DNA of 64,000 bases from Tetramitus jugosus (lineage: Eukaryota; Heterolobosea; Eutetramitea; Acrasida; Vahlkampfiidae). The DNA lies in assembly GCA_937625935.1 (NCBI GenBank), contig OW569381.1, positions 372,001 through 436,000 of the forward strand. The letters run 5' to 3'. Shown here in pieces: positions 9,995 through 18,958 of this stretch. Position 1 is the first letter of the stretch. Every line of letters starts with the position of its first letter. The notes below the pieces were generated by a model. It did not search any database and was not told the DNA's origin. It was given only the letters and a program-made list of their open reading frames with translations. Both the position numbers and the translations under genes were made by a program.

Positions 9995-10497
9995 TGTGTT
10001 GTTGTTATTGTTGTTGGTATTGTTGGTTTCTTTTTTTGAAGTTGTCTGTCAAATGATTTGGTCACGATGACTTTTTCGCCGTCTAATATTTGTTGATTGG
10101 GCCAGCGATGAAAACTGGACTGTCAGAGGGGAATACCTCGCATCATGTGTTAGTTTGGCGAATCGCCCCACCTGTTGTTCTGAAATGAAGGCGGACGTTA
10201 TGCAAAGTACCGAATGTTGGCGCCAAAGAACGAAGATTTTTGCTCGGATATACCGGAGTATCATACACTGATCCCGACAGATTCTCTCCAAACCACTCAT
10301 GGCAACTCGATCGAAGAACAACAAGGAAGAAGAAGAAAAACGACGTCGCGTGTTTGAAAACAATAGTATCGTGGGGGTAACAATCAAGAATACACACAAA
10401 CACACACGTAACAAAATACAATAACAACACCAAATCAAACACAAATAATAATAACAACAACACTCATCATAATTGACAACCATTTATACAAAAAAAA
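9995..10497. promoter_or_regulatory. divergent promoter region between threonine dehydratase and a membrane protein
   Basis: About 500 bases separate two outward-facing genes. Both edges are simple: GTTGTT repeats on the dehydratase side and A/C-rich sequence on the other, the strand-symmetric signature of leaders here. A 144-codon minus-strand open frame crosses it, but its cysteine/tyrosine-rich start is translated repeat, so I do not call it. Confidence 0.35.
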
Positions 10498-11247
10498 ATG
10501 TTGATGGGTAGTGAAACATTGGAAGAAATTGTCGAACAAGAGGCAATCAATGAAACATACAGAAGTAAAACACTGGTCTACTTGGCCAAACACCCCATGA
10601 TACCACTCATTAGCAGAAGAACACTGAGATGGAACATTCTACTTGTTCTCTCCACTGTTTTCATGCTCATTTTCTGTATCGTGTGCAGTGGATTCGCCAC
10701 CAAAAACTCTACTCTCCACGTTCCACACGGTCTCTACAGTCAAATACAAATGTCATTCAACAGTACGCGTGTCTATGAAATCAAACAGAGTTTGAACAGT
10801 GTAGGTCTATTGGCATTGGGTGTTCAAAATGGTACAGAGTTGGCCACCAGTGTACTGTACACTCTTGTTCTCATGCTACTGTTGTTGAGTGTAGCAAAGA
10901 GATTGCAGAGTGATAAGAGGTGTCACGTGACGAGAAATCAATTGTTTGTCAAGGCGAATCGAGCAGTGATTGTTGTTGGATTTTCATTGGCATGGCTCGT
11001 TGTGATCCCATGCTTGTTGCACACGATTTCTCACTTTTTCATCTTTTCACAGCTCATGACACCAATGAGCACTGTGCCTTCTCAAGCACTCTCCGTATTG
11101 ACTGGTATCTCCATGCTCTTGTTTTTCATTTTTGCTGTGGGAGTCGGAGGGTTGTACATTGTGTTGGCCGGCATCTATGCACTGTCTCTGTTGTTGATAT
11201 CAAAGAGGAGAGGCTATTATTTCCATCATGCAAACTCTCATCACTAA
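10498..11247 (+). CDS. four-helix membrane protein, 249 aa
   Basis: The ATG at 10498 follows a run of A and is the first in frame. Hydrophobic segments lie near residues 45-66, 118-135, 155-180 and 200-235. Between the first two is a short loop with several Asn-x-Ser/Thr sites (KNSTLHV, FNSTRVYE, QNGTELA), placing it probably on the lumenal or extracellular side. The N-terminus is acidic and the tail basic (SKRRGYYFHH). No family motif is recognised. Its helix layout and glycosylation pattern resemble the end of the large membrane protein at 4916, which may reflect a lineage-specific family; that is inference. Confidence 0.65.
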   Translation: MLMGSETLEEIVEQEAINETYRSKTLVYLAKHPMIPLISRRTLRWNILLVLSTVFMLIFCIVCSGFATKNSTLHVPHGLYSQIQMSFNSTRVYEIKQSLNSVGLLALGVQNGTELATSVLYTLVLMLLLLSVAKRLQSDKRCHVTRNQLFVKANRAVIVVGFSLAWLVVIPCLLHTISHFFIFSQLMTPMSTVPSQALSVLTGISMLLFFIFAVGVGGLYIVLAGIYALSLLLISKRRGYYFHHANSHH

Positions 11248-11621
11248 AATAAATCAAGGTGATTTTTTTGAGCATAACAGTGGTTTAGTTGTTTCTCTTT
11301 GGGGATCATCATCATCATGATATGTTGTTATCCATGGATGCGCTCTGAGTTGTTGTTCTGATTCGTGGTTGTTGTTGGTGTTGTACGTTCGTTGTATGCG
11401 AGACGTCATCCGATCCTTTTATGGACAGTCGGAGAATATAAGAATGTCACTTGTCAAGAAAAATATCCGCTCCTGAAAACAGTCGAAAACAACAAAAAAC
11501 AAACAGCCAACAACACAAACATCACACAACATCCATCAATCAACAACAACAACACCAAACAACACCAACAACCAAACAACATACCAAATTTTTGCCATCA
11601 TCAAATTAGCAACGTATAAAA

Positions 11622-13973
11622 ATGGCAACATCAACACTTCAATACTTGTATCAACACTTGTCCGCCTATGATCATTACACATTGGACATTGTGTTTCTCA
11701 TTGCTGTCATTTCAGTGTTTCCCTACTTGTTGATTTGTTACTTCTTGAAAAGTACACCATCAACCACCAAAAAAAATGATCAGGAAAAACAAGAAACAAC
11801 AACACCCATCATTCAACAACAACAACCACAACCAGAACACACAAAAGAAGAAGAAATTTTGAGTCCTGTGATTACGATACTACCACCACCCAAAATCATC
11901 AAAAAACAATCCATTGACCTCGAGAGTCAAAACAAGAAACAAATACAAAACACCGTTTCTGAGTTGTTGTCCACTGAACAGACCTATATTCATCAACTAG
12001 AGACGTTGAACACCATGTTTATCCAACCGATTCAGAATCAAAAGTTAATCAAGAATCAAAAAGTGTTTGACACCATCTTTCCAATCGATATTCAAATTAT
12101 TACTCGAACGAATCGTATGTCAACAACCATTTGTCTATTTCGCTATTATATATATTTGTGTGTGCATGTGTGTGTGCGTGTGTGTATAACTATTCATTTA
12201 CTAAACATCCATTTGTCAATAATAATAATAATAATAATAGAACAATTCTTTCATCATTTGAAGCACATTATTCAACTGTATTCCCTGTCTGATAAATCAC
12301 TCAACTCATTCTCATCATTCTCTCGATCTCAGACATCCACACCCATCTCTCCTACTACTACCACTACTACTACTACTGAACAACAATTAAATCATACTAA
12401 TCATGATAATAGTATGGAAAATGATGAGGATGAAGGTGATGAACTGTTGAAAATGGAGGAAGAAGAAGAGGAAGAAGTGGAACAAATGAGTGAATATGCT
12501 CACAATACGACCAATAGTCAAACAGAGAGTGAAAATGATTCGGATGACAACAGTTCAACTACTTCGTCAAGTGACGATATCGAAGAAGCAGAACCTGTAA
12601 TGAACGATTTGGATGTGGAATCTACTACCTCTGCTACCTCTACTATTTCACCTATTGCCACACCTAGAGAAACAACTACTACTTCAACTTCAACAACAAC
12701 TACTACTACATCAACATCACCATCACTTGTCATCTCATCCAATCTTCATCTAGACATTGATATTAATCAGAGTCAACTGTACAATATTGGTCACTTGTTC
12801 AATCATTACAGTAAGCTATTTCGATTGTATGTCGGTTATATTAGCAAATATCAGAATTGTGTGAGAACGTTGGAGATGGAATGTGAAAAGAACAAAAAGT
12901 TGAACTCGTTCCTGAGTGCTCAAATGAATCAATTGATGCAACTCAATCAAAACACAATGATTTATGACTATTTGATTACAATGATTCAGAGAATACCACG
13001 ATATCAATTGTTGTTGCAGGATTTGATGCGACACATTGAACTGAAACAATCACAGCAGCAATCCAGTGATGAGAATAACATGGAAGAAGTGGAAGATGTG
13101 AACCAGAGTACGCGTACCATACTGAACAATGCACTCGAATCCATCAAACACACTGCAAAGTACTGCAATGAAAAGGAGAGAGAAGTTCACATGTTGTTAA
13201 AATTGTTTCAAATTGAGAAGTCGTTGCCTCAAAAGTATCTCATGAAATCATCATCGTCATCAAGCAACAACAGTGGTCACAATAGTATCAGTGAACTCAG
13301 TAGTGGTGGAAATGGCGGCGAACAAAACACAAACAGAAGAGTGCTTCTAGAGGTCTACAATCAAATGACTCATCATCATCATCATGAAGATGATGGTTAT
13401 GACAATGGTGGTGACGATGCAGCAGAGGCACTGCTCAATACTACTGTTCACTACTATTCATTGAAAAAGAAACGATTTAGACCAATGGGTGAACTGTTCC
13501 TGTGCAATGATTGTCTCTTGTTCGAGAAGGAGAAGAAACGAATCAGTAACATGAAAAAGAGGAGAAAGAGCTCCAAGAAAAAGTCACTGGTGGCAGCCGT
13601 TGTGACAACCATGTCCTCTCAAAAGAGAAAAGAAGATTATTATCATATTCAGTATTGGAAGTTGAGATCAGTGACACATTATGGCACTGTTGTCAACGTT
13701 CAACTCAATTTGAATTATCAGAACGAATCCAACGTGTTCCAATTGGTGACCACGTTTGAACAACAGTCGTCTCAACAGTCGTCGCAACATGTCTTTATGA
13801 GCCGAAGAAAGAGTGCTCATGAATCGACTGCATCAAGTACCTCGACTACCGCTGATCACAACAACAGTAGCAGTGGTGGTGGTAGTAGTGTGACGCATCA
13901 GTGTGTCATTCGATGTCCTTCAACTTACAGTTACAACCAAATTACATCGGTGATCTCTGAATTAATTAAATAA
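11622..13973 (+). CDS. membrane-anchored RhoGEF (DH-PH) protein with one intron
   Basis: A Dbl-family exchange factor that should load GTP on Rho/Rac GTPases. Residues 21-42 form a membrane helix, unusual for the family. The DH domain begins near residue 106 (TVSELLSTEQTYIHQLETLN, the CR1 pattern) and is interrupted by an intron and a long acidic Ser/Thr-rich insert before the CR3 region RIPRYQLLLQDLMRH (near 456-470 of the unspliced frame). A PH domain follows from about 560, split by His-, Asp- and Lys-rich loops, ending with a Trp-containing strand and final helix. The intron is 12115-12240 (GTATGT to AATAG), 126 bases, a multiple of three and without a stop, so an unspliced reading would insert 42 hydrophobic residues inside the DH domain. 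The spliced product is 741 residues. Confidence 0.85.
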   Translation: MATSTLQYLYQHLSAYDHYTLDIVFLIAVISVFPYLLICYFLKSTPSTTKKNDQEKQETTTPIIQQQQPQPEHTKEEEILSPVITILPPPKIIKKQSIDLESQNKKQIQNTVSELLSTEQTYIHQLETLNTMFIQPIQNQKLIKNQKVFDTIFPIDIQIITRTNRMSTTICLFRYYIYLCVHVCVRVCITIHLLNIHLSIIIIIIIEQFFHHLKHIIQLYSLSDKSLNSFSSFSRSQTSTPISPTTTTTTTTEQQLNHTNHDNSMENDEDEGDELLKMEEEEEEEVEQMSEYAHNTTNSQTESENDSDDNSSTTSSSDDIEEAEPVMNDLDVESTTSATSTISPIATPRETTTTSTSTTTTTTSTSPSLVISSNLHLDIDINQSQLYNIGHLFNHYSKLFRLYVGYISKYQNCVRTLEMECEKNKKLNSFLSAQMNQLMQLNQNTMIYDYLITMIQRIPRYQLLLQDLMRHIELKQSQQQSSDENNMEEVEDVNQSTRTILNNALESIKHTAKYCNEKEREVHMLLKLFQIEKSLPQKYLMKSSSSSSNNSGHNSISELSSGGNGGEQNTNRRVLLEVYNQMTHHHHHEDDGYDNGGDDAAEALLNTTVHYYSLKKKRFRPMGELFLCNDCLLFEKEKKRISNMKKRRKSSKKKSLVAAVVTTMSSQKRKEDYYHIQYWKLRSVTHYGTVVNVQLNLNYQNESNVFQLVTTFEQQSSQQSSQHVFMSRRKSAHESTASSTSTTADHNNSSSGGGSSVTHQCVIRCPSTYSYNQITSVISELIK
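12115..12240 (+). other. in-frame, stop-free intron of the RhoGEF gene
   Basis: Donor GTATGT follows AACGAATC and the acceptor is AATAATAG; joining gives TRTN-QQFFHHLKH, which continues the DH helix. The interior contains a GT repeat and an AAT repeat that would translate as runs of Val/Cys and Ile, unlike any DH domain. Length 126 bases. Confidence 0.75.
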
Positions 13974-14118
13974 AGTAAATCTCAAACTCTCTCCGCAGGC
14001 TAAGATTGGCAGTTGGCAGCCATCCATCCAATTCACACAATCATGAAAGCAACTCGATCCGCTATTTTCGGGTGCCCCGAACAAACAAAAACATCAAACA
14101 AACCCAAAGACAACAAGG

Positions 14119-15091
14119 ATGACATCGTGTGCTTGCGGAGGCGTCAGTTCTCACAACAGTGAAAAAAGAGGAAGAAAAGACAAGAATCTGTCCCTCATTG
14201 ATGACATGTCTCCATTTGACACTGCCAAGAACCATTTTATCATTCAAGAAATTACTTCGTTTGAAGTACTGTGGGACATGATGGATCATGATGATGATGA
14301 CGATGAACAAGAAGAAGAGGCAGATGATGATTCAATTCTCTCATCCATGCCCGATGCACAACAACAGCAGCAATTGAACAGCAATACTACTACTACTACT
14401 ACTAAGACTACAAGTAGAAAGAGTAGATCAATGAGTGCAATGGAGGCATCGCCAGTTGATCTCGTAGCAAAGATTCTAGTACTGGGCGATACGTCTGTTG
14501 GTAAGAGTAGTCTATTGTGTCGCTATGTTCACAAGGAGTTTGATACGATACATTTTGCGACTATTGGTGTGGATTTCAAGTGTGTCAACGTTCGAATCAA
14601 TGACAAGTACATTGTTAGAGTATGTTGTTATTGTTGGTTGGTTATTTGTTCTAATCTTTATGTGAATTTACTAACAAATTGTCAAATCTCTTCTTGTATT
14701 GCTGCAGTGTCAATTTTGGGATACGGCGGGGCAAGAACGGTTTCACAGTATCACGAGCTCGTACTTTAGAGGATCGGATGCGTGTGTACTTGTGTATGAT
14801 ATCACCAATTTGGACTCATTTGAGAATGTCAAGAGATGGAACAGTCATCTCATTGAGAAGACAATGACTCAACTCCCAAGACTCCTCGTCGGCAACAAGA
14901 TTGACTTGGAATCACAGAGAAGAGTGTCAGACAAGGAAGTGCAAAGGATGGTGCATACATTGAGCGATCAGGAAATGGGCACAATTGATCATGTCCCTGT
15001 CAGTGCACTCACTGGTCAAAACATTAATGAACTGTTTGAAATGATCATCAAGAAAGCTGTTCTCTCGCTCAGGAAGAGAGAAGAACAGTAA
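14119..15091 (+). CDS. Rab-like small GTPase, long N-terminal extension, no prenylation cysteine
   Basis: Two exons (14119-14619 and 14708-15091) encode 294 residues; the intron 14620-14707 runs GTATGT to CTGCAG in phase 0. The G domain is complete: LGDTSVGKSSLL (P loop), TIGVDFKCV (switch I with the Thr), WDTAGQERF (switch II), VGNKIDLE and SALTGQ. The switch sequence and FRGSDACVLVYDITN are Rab-like. About 110 residues precede the G domain, with acidic and poly-Thr/Gln runs. The protein ends KKAVLSLRKREEQ without the C-terminal cysteines that Rabs need for geranylgeranylation, so it should not be membrane-anchored in the usual way. RabL and IFT27 types also lack them, but I cannot assign it to one. 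It ends 17 bases before the next start on the same strand. Confidence 0.88.
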
Positions 15092-15108
15092 ACACAAAAA
15101 TACATTGT

Positions 15109-16429
15109 ATGGCGCCAAAACTTTTACAATCAGACAGGAAAAAGCTTTCATGGTGTGAGAAGAAAACAAAGAGCGACAGCATATACAACATACAAAAACA
15201 AATGTATCAGCCAATGAAATCTTTGTCAGCACAAGAGTTAAACAAACTAAAGAGAAGGTATAGTGAGATCATCTCTTCTCTTGACAGTGCAGAAGAGTAT
15301 TGCTTCTCTCTCAGGCATTCTCATGAAGCGGAGAAACAACAACAACAGCCCACTGCTAATGAAGAGAACTCGGGCAATGAGAGCTCTCATTGTAAACTTG
15401 ACGAATATCAAGAGATGATATCAGAGTTGACACAAGGTGAGTATTCACATGTGAATAAACTTGTTAGTACTTGTTTTCTTTTTTATTTGCGATCACTAAT
15501 ACCAGAAGAATCAATTCATGAAACAGAATGTCAATCAAAGAAGCAGAGAATACTTCAACTAGAAGAAACTGTTCAAATTGTTCTCAAACTACAACAGGAG
15601 AATGAAGAGTTAGTCCAGGACAAGCACACATATCAGAATCAATACAATGAAACCATTCAAGTACTTGAAACAGAGATTCAAAATCAAGAGTTGAGTCATA
15701 TTCAAGTCAACCGAATATTTCACAAGCTAACGGAACATGTCAATGAAAAGGTGTTGGACATTGAGAGGCAACAACTGGAATTGTAAGTGATGGACACTAG
15801 GTTTACAAACAACAAAGTTTACTAACATCATCTTCCAATGAAACGAAAGGGATCGAGTCATGAAGAAACTCATTCATTCTAACCAGTGCACCTCGGCTCA
15901 AAATAGAGAATTAGTGAAAAGAAATGAGACGATGTCGAAAACATTGAGACAACGAGGGAAAGAAGTGGACGACATGCACATGGAGCTGGCCAACTGTGAA
16001 AGAAGGTTTCAAGATACACTCAACAAGACCAGAATACAGTATGAAGACAAGTTGATGAAGATGTCTTCTGAACTGGATCAATCCAACTCGACCTCACTCG
16101 AGCTGTGCAAGCAAAGAATGGTGCAACAAAAGATGGACTATGAGAGACAGATTCAAGAACTAAAGCAACAGTTGATGGAGCACCAACAGTCTAGCAACAG
16201 AGCAAATTCCACAAACAGTAGTGCTGTATCGTCCTCTTTGAGAAGTTCAAGGTCATCTTCTGCCGATCGCAATTCTACACAATTCATCAGCTCTTCGCTC
16301 AATTCGAGTAGAAGCAGTACTCTCACATCCACCAGAAAACTCTCTGTCCTTCCAAATGCTCCCAGTGCGTCCGGGGAAACCAGGAGCTCTCGAAGAGTCC
16401 CTCCAAAACCAGGCATAAAGAGCAAGTAA
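15109..16429 (+). CDS. coiled-coil protein, three exons, 394 aa
   Basis: Exons 15109-15436, 15506-15782 and 15850-16429 join in frame; introns are 69 bp (GTGAGT to ACCAG) and 67 bp (GTAAGT to GAAAG). The first is a multiple of three and lacks stops, so it is invisible to simple frame calling; the second must be removed because TAA follows the donor. The product is almost wholly alpha-helical coiled coil: residues 40-80, 115-215 and 215-320 are rich in Glu, Gln, Lys and Leu (for example IQVLETEIQNQELSHIQV), followed by a Ser/Arg-rich tail ending PPKPGIKSK. Basic SxxP-like tails of this kind occur in cytoskeleton-binding proteins, but I recognise no named family. Start is the ATG 17 bases after the Rab-like gene. 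Confidence 0.75.
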
Positions 16430-16578
16430 GGGTCATCGGAGATTGTTTCGCGCTTCTCATTAATGCCCCGAATCGCACCAACAAGCCCGATGGAGTAACA
16501 AAACTATCCTCTTCTCTCTTCATAAAAAAACCACACACAACTCACTCAAACAAACAACAACCATCATCAAACATAAAC

Positions 16579-16803
16579 ATGCCTGCATCAAAGAAGGATA
16601 TGAAAAAAAAGCAAAAGGCTGCTGACGTCAAGGCAGGTATCGATAGAACTCAAAAGAAACCAGAAAATACCACAGCCACTTGCACTCAATGCAAACTCCA
16701 ACTTCGAACAACAAAGAAAAATGTTGAATTAAAGCAACATTGGGAGTCCAAACACACTGGAAAAACCTTTGACGAAGTCTTCCCAGGAGAGAAGTACGAA
16801 TAA
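16579..16803 (+). CDS. small ZNF706/At2g23090-type zinc finger protein, 74 aa
   Basis: The layout matches the short eukaryotic family that includes human ZNF706: a lysine-rich N-terminus with KKKQKAADVKAG, then one C2H2 finger CTQCKLQLRTT followed by LKQHWESKH, then a short acidic tail. The finger has C-x2-C and H-x4-H with the HWESKH ending typical of the group. Members are abundant small nuclear or cytosolic proteins and have been linked to translation or transcription control; the exact role here is unknown. The A/C-rich leader (CAACAACCATCATC) and the ATG at 16579 agree well. Length is as expected for the family. Confidence 0.85.
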   Translation: MPASKKDMKKKQKAADVKAGIDRTQKKPENTTATCTQCKLQLRTTKKNVELKQHWESKHTGKTFDEVFPGEKYE

Positions 16804-17031
16804 ACAACATCATTTATCATCTATCTGTCGTTTTTCTTTTTTGTGAGGCTCGAAGTCATTTTGTTGGTTTGATTGAAGAGATACAGTAGGAAAATCATTT
16901 TTACTCATTGAATGTTCAATGTTGTCGCGAAAAAACGGCAAATCACACAGACAGAGAAAAAAAGCATTTCGTCACCACACAAACATCCGCTTCAACAACA
17001 AAAAGAGAGATTTGAAAAAAAGAAGAAAAAA

Positions 17032-17355
17032 ATGGTCAAAAAGTACACTCATACGCTCATGCACTTCAACTACATTGTTCAACCATCTGGCGGTGTCAGT
17101 CATCTGATGACAGTTTGTCCCGCACGATTCATCACCAATCAATTCGATGCCGTGAGTCTATATGATCACTTTTATTCTGACAATATTGAAGAAAAGAAGG
17201 ATTTTTTCAAATTCGCAAAGGGTGTCAAACAAGTTGAACCAGAGGTCGATGTCTCCACATGGATGAGCGATGAGACCAGAAAGGCATATTTGGAACATTT
17301 GCAGAGAATGAAGCAGAAGCAAGCGGCTGCTGCCACTTTGACTGGTTATGAATAA
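17032..17355 (+). CDS. small conserved-looking protein of unknown function, 107 aa
   Basis: The frame is open from an ATG at 16912, but the 40 residues between the two ATGs are translated A-rich leader (runs of Lys and Gln), so I place the start at 17032, MVKKYTHTLM. The protein has a compact N-terminal half with hydrophobic and aromatic residues (HFNYIVQPSGGVSHLMTV, SLYDHFYSDNI) and a helical, Lys/Gln/Ala-rich C-terminus (YLEHLQRMKQKQAAAA). There is no signal peptide or membrane helix. I do not recognise it. The longer start cannot be excluded. Confidence 0.6.
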   Translation: MVKKYTHTLMHFNYIVQPSGGVSHLMTVCPARFITNQFDAVSLYDHFYSDNIEEKKDFFKFAKGVKQVEPEVDVSTWMSDETRKAYLEHLQRMKQKQAAAATLTGYE

Positions 17356-17419
17356 TCATCATTGATGAACACTATCTCTCGACCCTAATATCGATATGAT
17401 CATCACATGTGATCCAAAA

Positions 17420-17833
17420 TCATTGTCTCTCTATCTTTGTCGTCGTCATCATCATTATCATCATCATCCTTCTCACACGCAAGCTTGTGTGTGCTTGTGT
17501 ATGTGACTGTGTGTTGTGGTGGTGATGATGACAATGACGCTTAAAATATGACTTGCAAACGGCCAAACAGTGTGAGTACAAATTATCCATATAAGACCTT
17601 ATTGTTGATAGATTATTGACTATCGAAGATCGAAAATCCCGACACGTCAATACCAAATTCAACACATCTTCTACACCAAGGAACGAACCAACTAGATACA
17701 CAAATAAATCAATATGTATATCGGTTATTCTTACTTTTCTTTTGACTCCAAACTTTACCAATTGTTGGTGTTGGTTATGTCTTCTTTTGGCGCCTTTTCC
17801 TTGTTTTCCCATTTGTTCATTGATTTTTTTCAT
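17420..17833 (-). CDS. short F-box-like protein or fragment
   Basis: From the ATG at 17833 the frame has a basic start (GKQGKGAKRRHNQHQQ) and then an F-box-like helix set, IDLFVYLVGSFLGVEDVLNL followed by VLTCRDFRSSI, around residues 40-80. F-box proteins recruit substrates to SCF ubiquitin ligases through such a domain. After residue 100 the sequence degenerates into His, Met and Thr runs from simple repeats, so the normal substrate-binding domain is missing: either a truncated gene or a missed splice site. Its start faces the VPS35 fragment at a short distance, which further suggests rearranged DNA here. Confidence 0.45.
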   Translation of the reverse strand: MKKINEQMGKQGKGAKRRHNQHQQLVKFGVKRKVRITDIHIDLFVYLVGSFLGVEDVLNLVLTCRDFRSSIVNNLSTIRSYMDNLYSHCLAVCKSYFKRHCHHHHHNTQSHTQAHTSLRVRRMMMIMMMTTTKIERQ

Positions 17834-17999
17834 CAAAAAAAACTTGCAAAAAACAGAAAACAAACACTCTGAAGGACATCGTGAATGCGAGTGACCTGAT
17901 GATGAGTGTGAGTTTTCTGACGTTTGTCAAATTCTGTCCTATTGATACCATTAGAGAGGTGTTGAATTGTCCGATAACTTGAGTATTCAGATCTCATTG

Positions 18000-18602
18000 A
18001 TGACACTTGCTCTTCAAACATATCCTGATAACACTGACTATGTCAACAAGATTATTAATAACATTGCTAGTCAATTGAATAGCACTGCACTTGCTTCAGA
18101 TGAAATTGTAGACATGTCGAAGCGATTGTTGTTGGTGCCACTCGAGTCATACAACAATGTGCTAACAGTTTTGAAGTTGGAGAAGTATGGTGATATTATT
18201 CATTCTCTTGGATATGAACAGAGAAAGTTTATTGCACTGAGCATTGTGAGATGCGCACTTGACAATGGACACAAGATTTCAACATTTGAACAAGTGAACA
18301 AACTGTTTGATTTGATTCGTCCACTGTTGAAGGATGAGGAAGACCAAACAACATTCTCACCTTCTGACGACTCACCAATAGCTGCAACATTGCTCGAAGA
18401 TTTCGAAGAAGAACAGAACTTGATTGCCAGATTGGTTCATTTGTTTGATAATAGCGATACTGATCAATTGTTTAAAGTTTTGGCCGCAGCCAGAAAGCAC
18501 TTTGGTCAGGGTGGTGCCAAGAGAATTCAATACACATTGGTACCGCTTGTATTCTCCTACTTGAAACTTGCTCAGAGAATCTACAATGCACACTGCAAAT
18601 AG
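18000..18602 (+). pseudogene. partial VPS35 (retromer subunit) gene
   Basis: The encoded 200 residues match the middle to lower part of VPS35, the alpha-solenoid scaffold of the retromer that recycles endosomal cargo: LQTYPDNTDYVNKI, LVPLESYNNVLTVLKLEKY, EEEQNLIARLVHLFDNSD and AARKHFGQGGAKRIQYTL are family signatures. A full VPS35 has about 800 residues; some 470 upstream and about 100 at the C-terminus are missing. The frame is open a little upstream from 17967 but no ATG occurs before 18000, and an in-frame TAG lies at 17955-17957. Just upstream another frame reads SVSFLTFVKFCPIDTIREVL, which could be the frameshifted continuation. Most likely a truncated duplicate next to the Fanzor element; a split gene with distant exons is less likely. 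Confidence 0.75.
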
Positions 18603-18958
18603 ACACCTCTTGTCGACTCTCCATCTTTTTTGATTGATTTGGTTGTTGTTGTTGTTGTTGATGTTCGTTGTGCGACTTGTGTTTTTCGTTGTTGTTGTTG
18701 TCGTGTCAGAGAGAAAGTTTTTCGTTGTCTTTCGTTTGGTTCAAGATTGGATAGATAGGTGGATATATTATAAAAAAATACAATAAATGTTGTATCAGTT
18801 TCCTCTAAGCTGCGGAATTGGTGCAGTTGTAAAAATTTCCGTTGAGACTGTCTTTACAACGACAACGGCCATCTACCTCGGTTTAAAAAGCGCTGTCTTT
18901 TTCGCTGTTTGATTCAACTCACACAACAAATACAACACACAACAAATACAATAACATT
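18603..18958 (+). promoter_or_regulatory. 5' flank and leader of the Fanzor gene
   Basis: The first part is GTTGTT-rich spacer. The last 45 bases carry a 14-base sequence, CACAACAAATACAA, twice in tandem directly before the ATG, the same A/C-rich leader style as host genes (compare 16540-16578). This suggests the Fanzor gene is transcribed with host-type signals. I looked for a terminal inverted repeat shared with 20873-21110 and saw none. Confidence 0.4.

Noticed and set aside
10049-10483. 144-codon minus-strand open frame between threonine dehydratase and a membrane protein gene
   Set aside because: Its beginning is translated TAATAA/CAACAA repeat (Cys, Tyr, Leu runs) and the rest shows no motif; it fills a divergent promoter.
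16912-17031. Upstream ATG of the small unknown protein
   Set aside because: The 40 added codons are A-rich leader sequence giving Lys/Gln runs; the ATG at 17032 is a better start.
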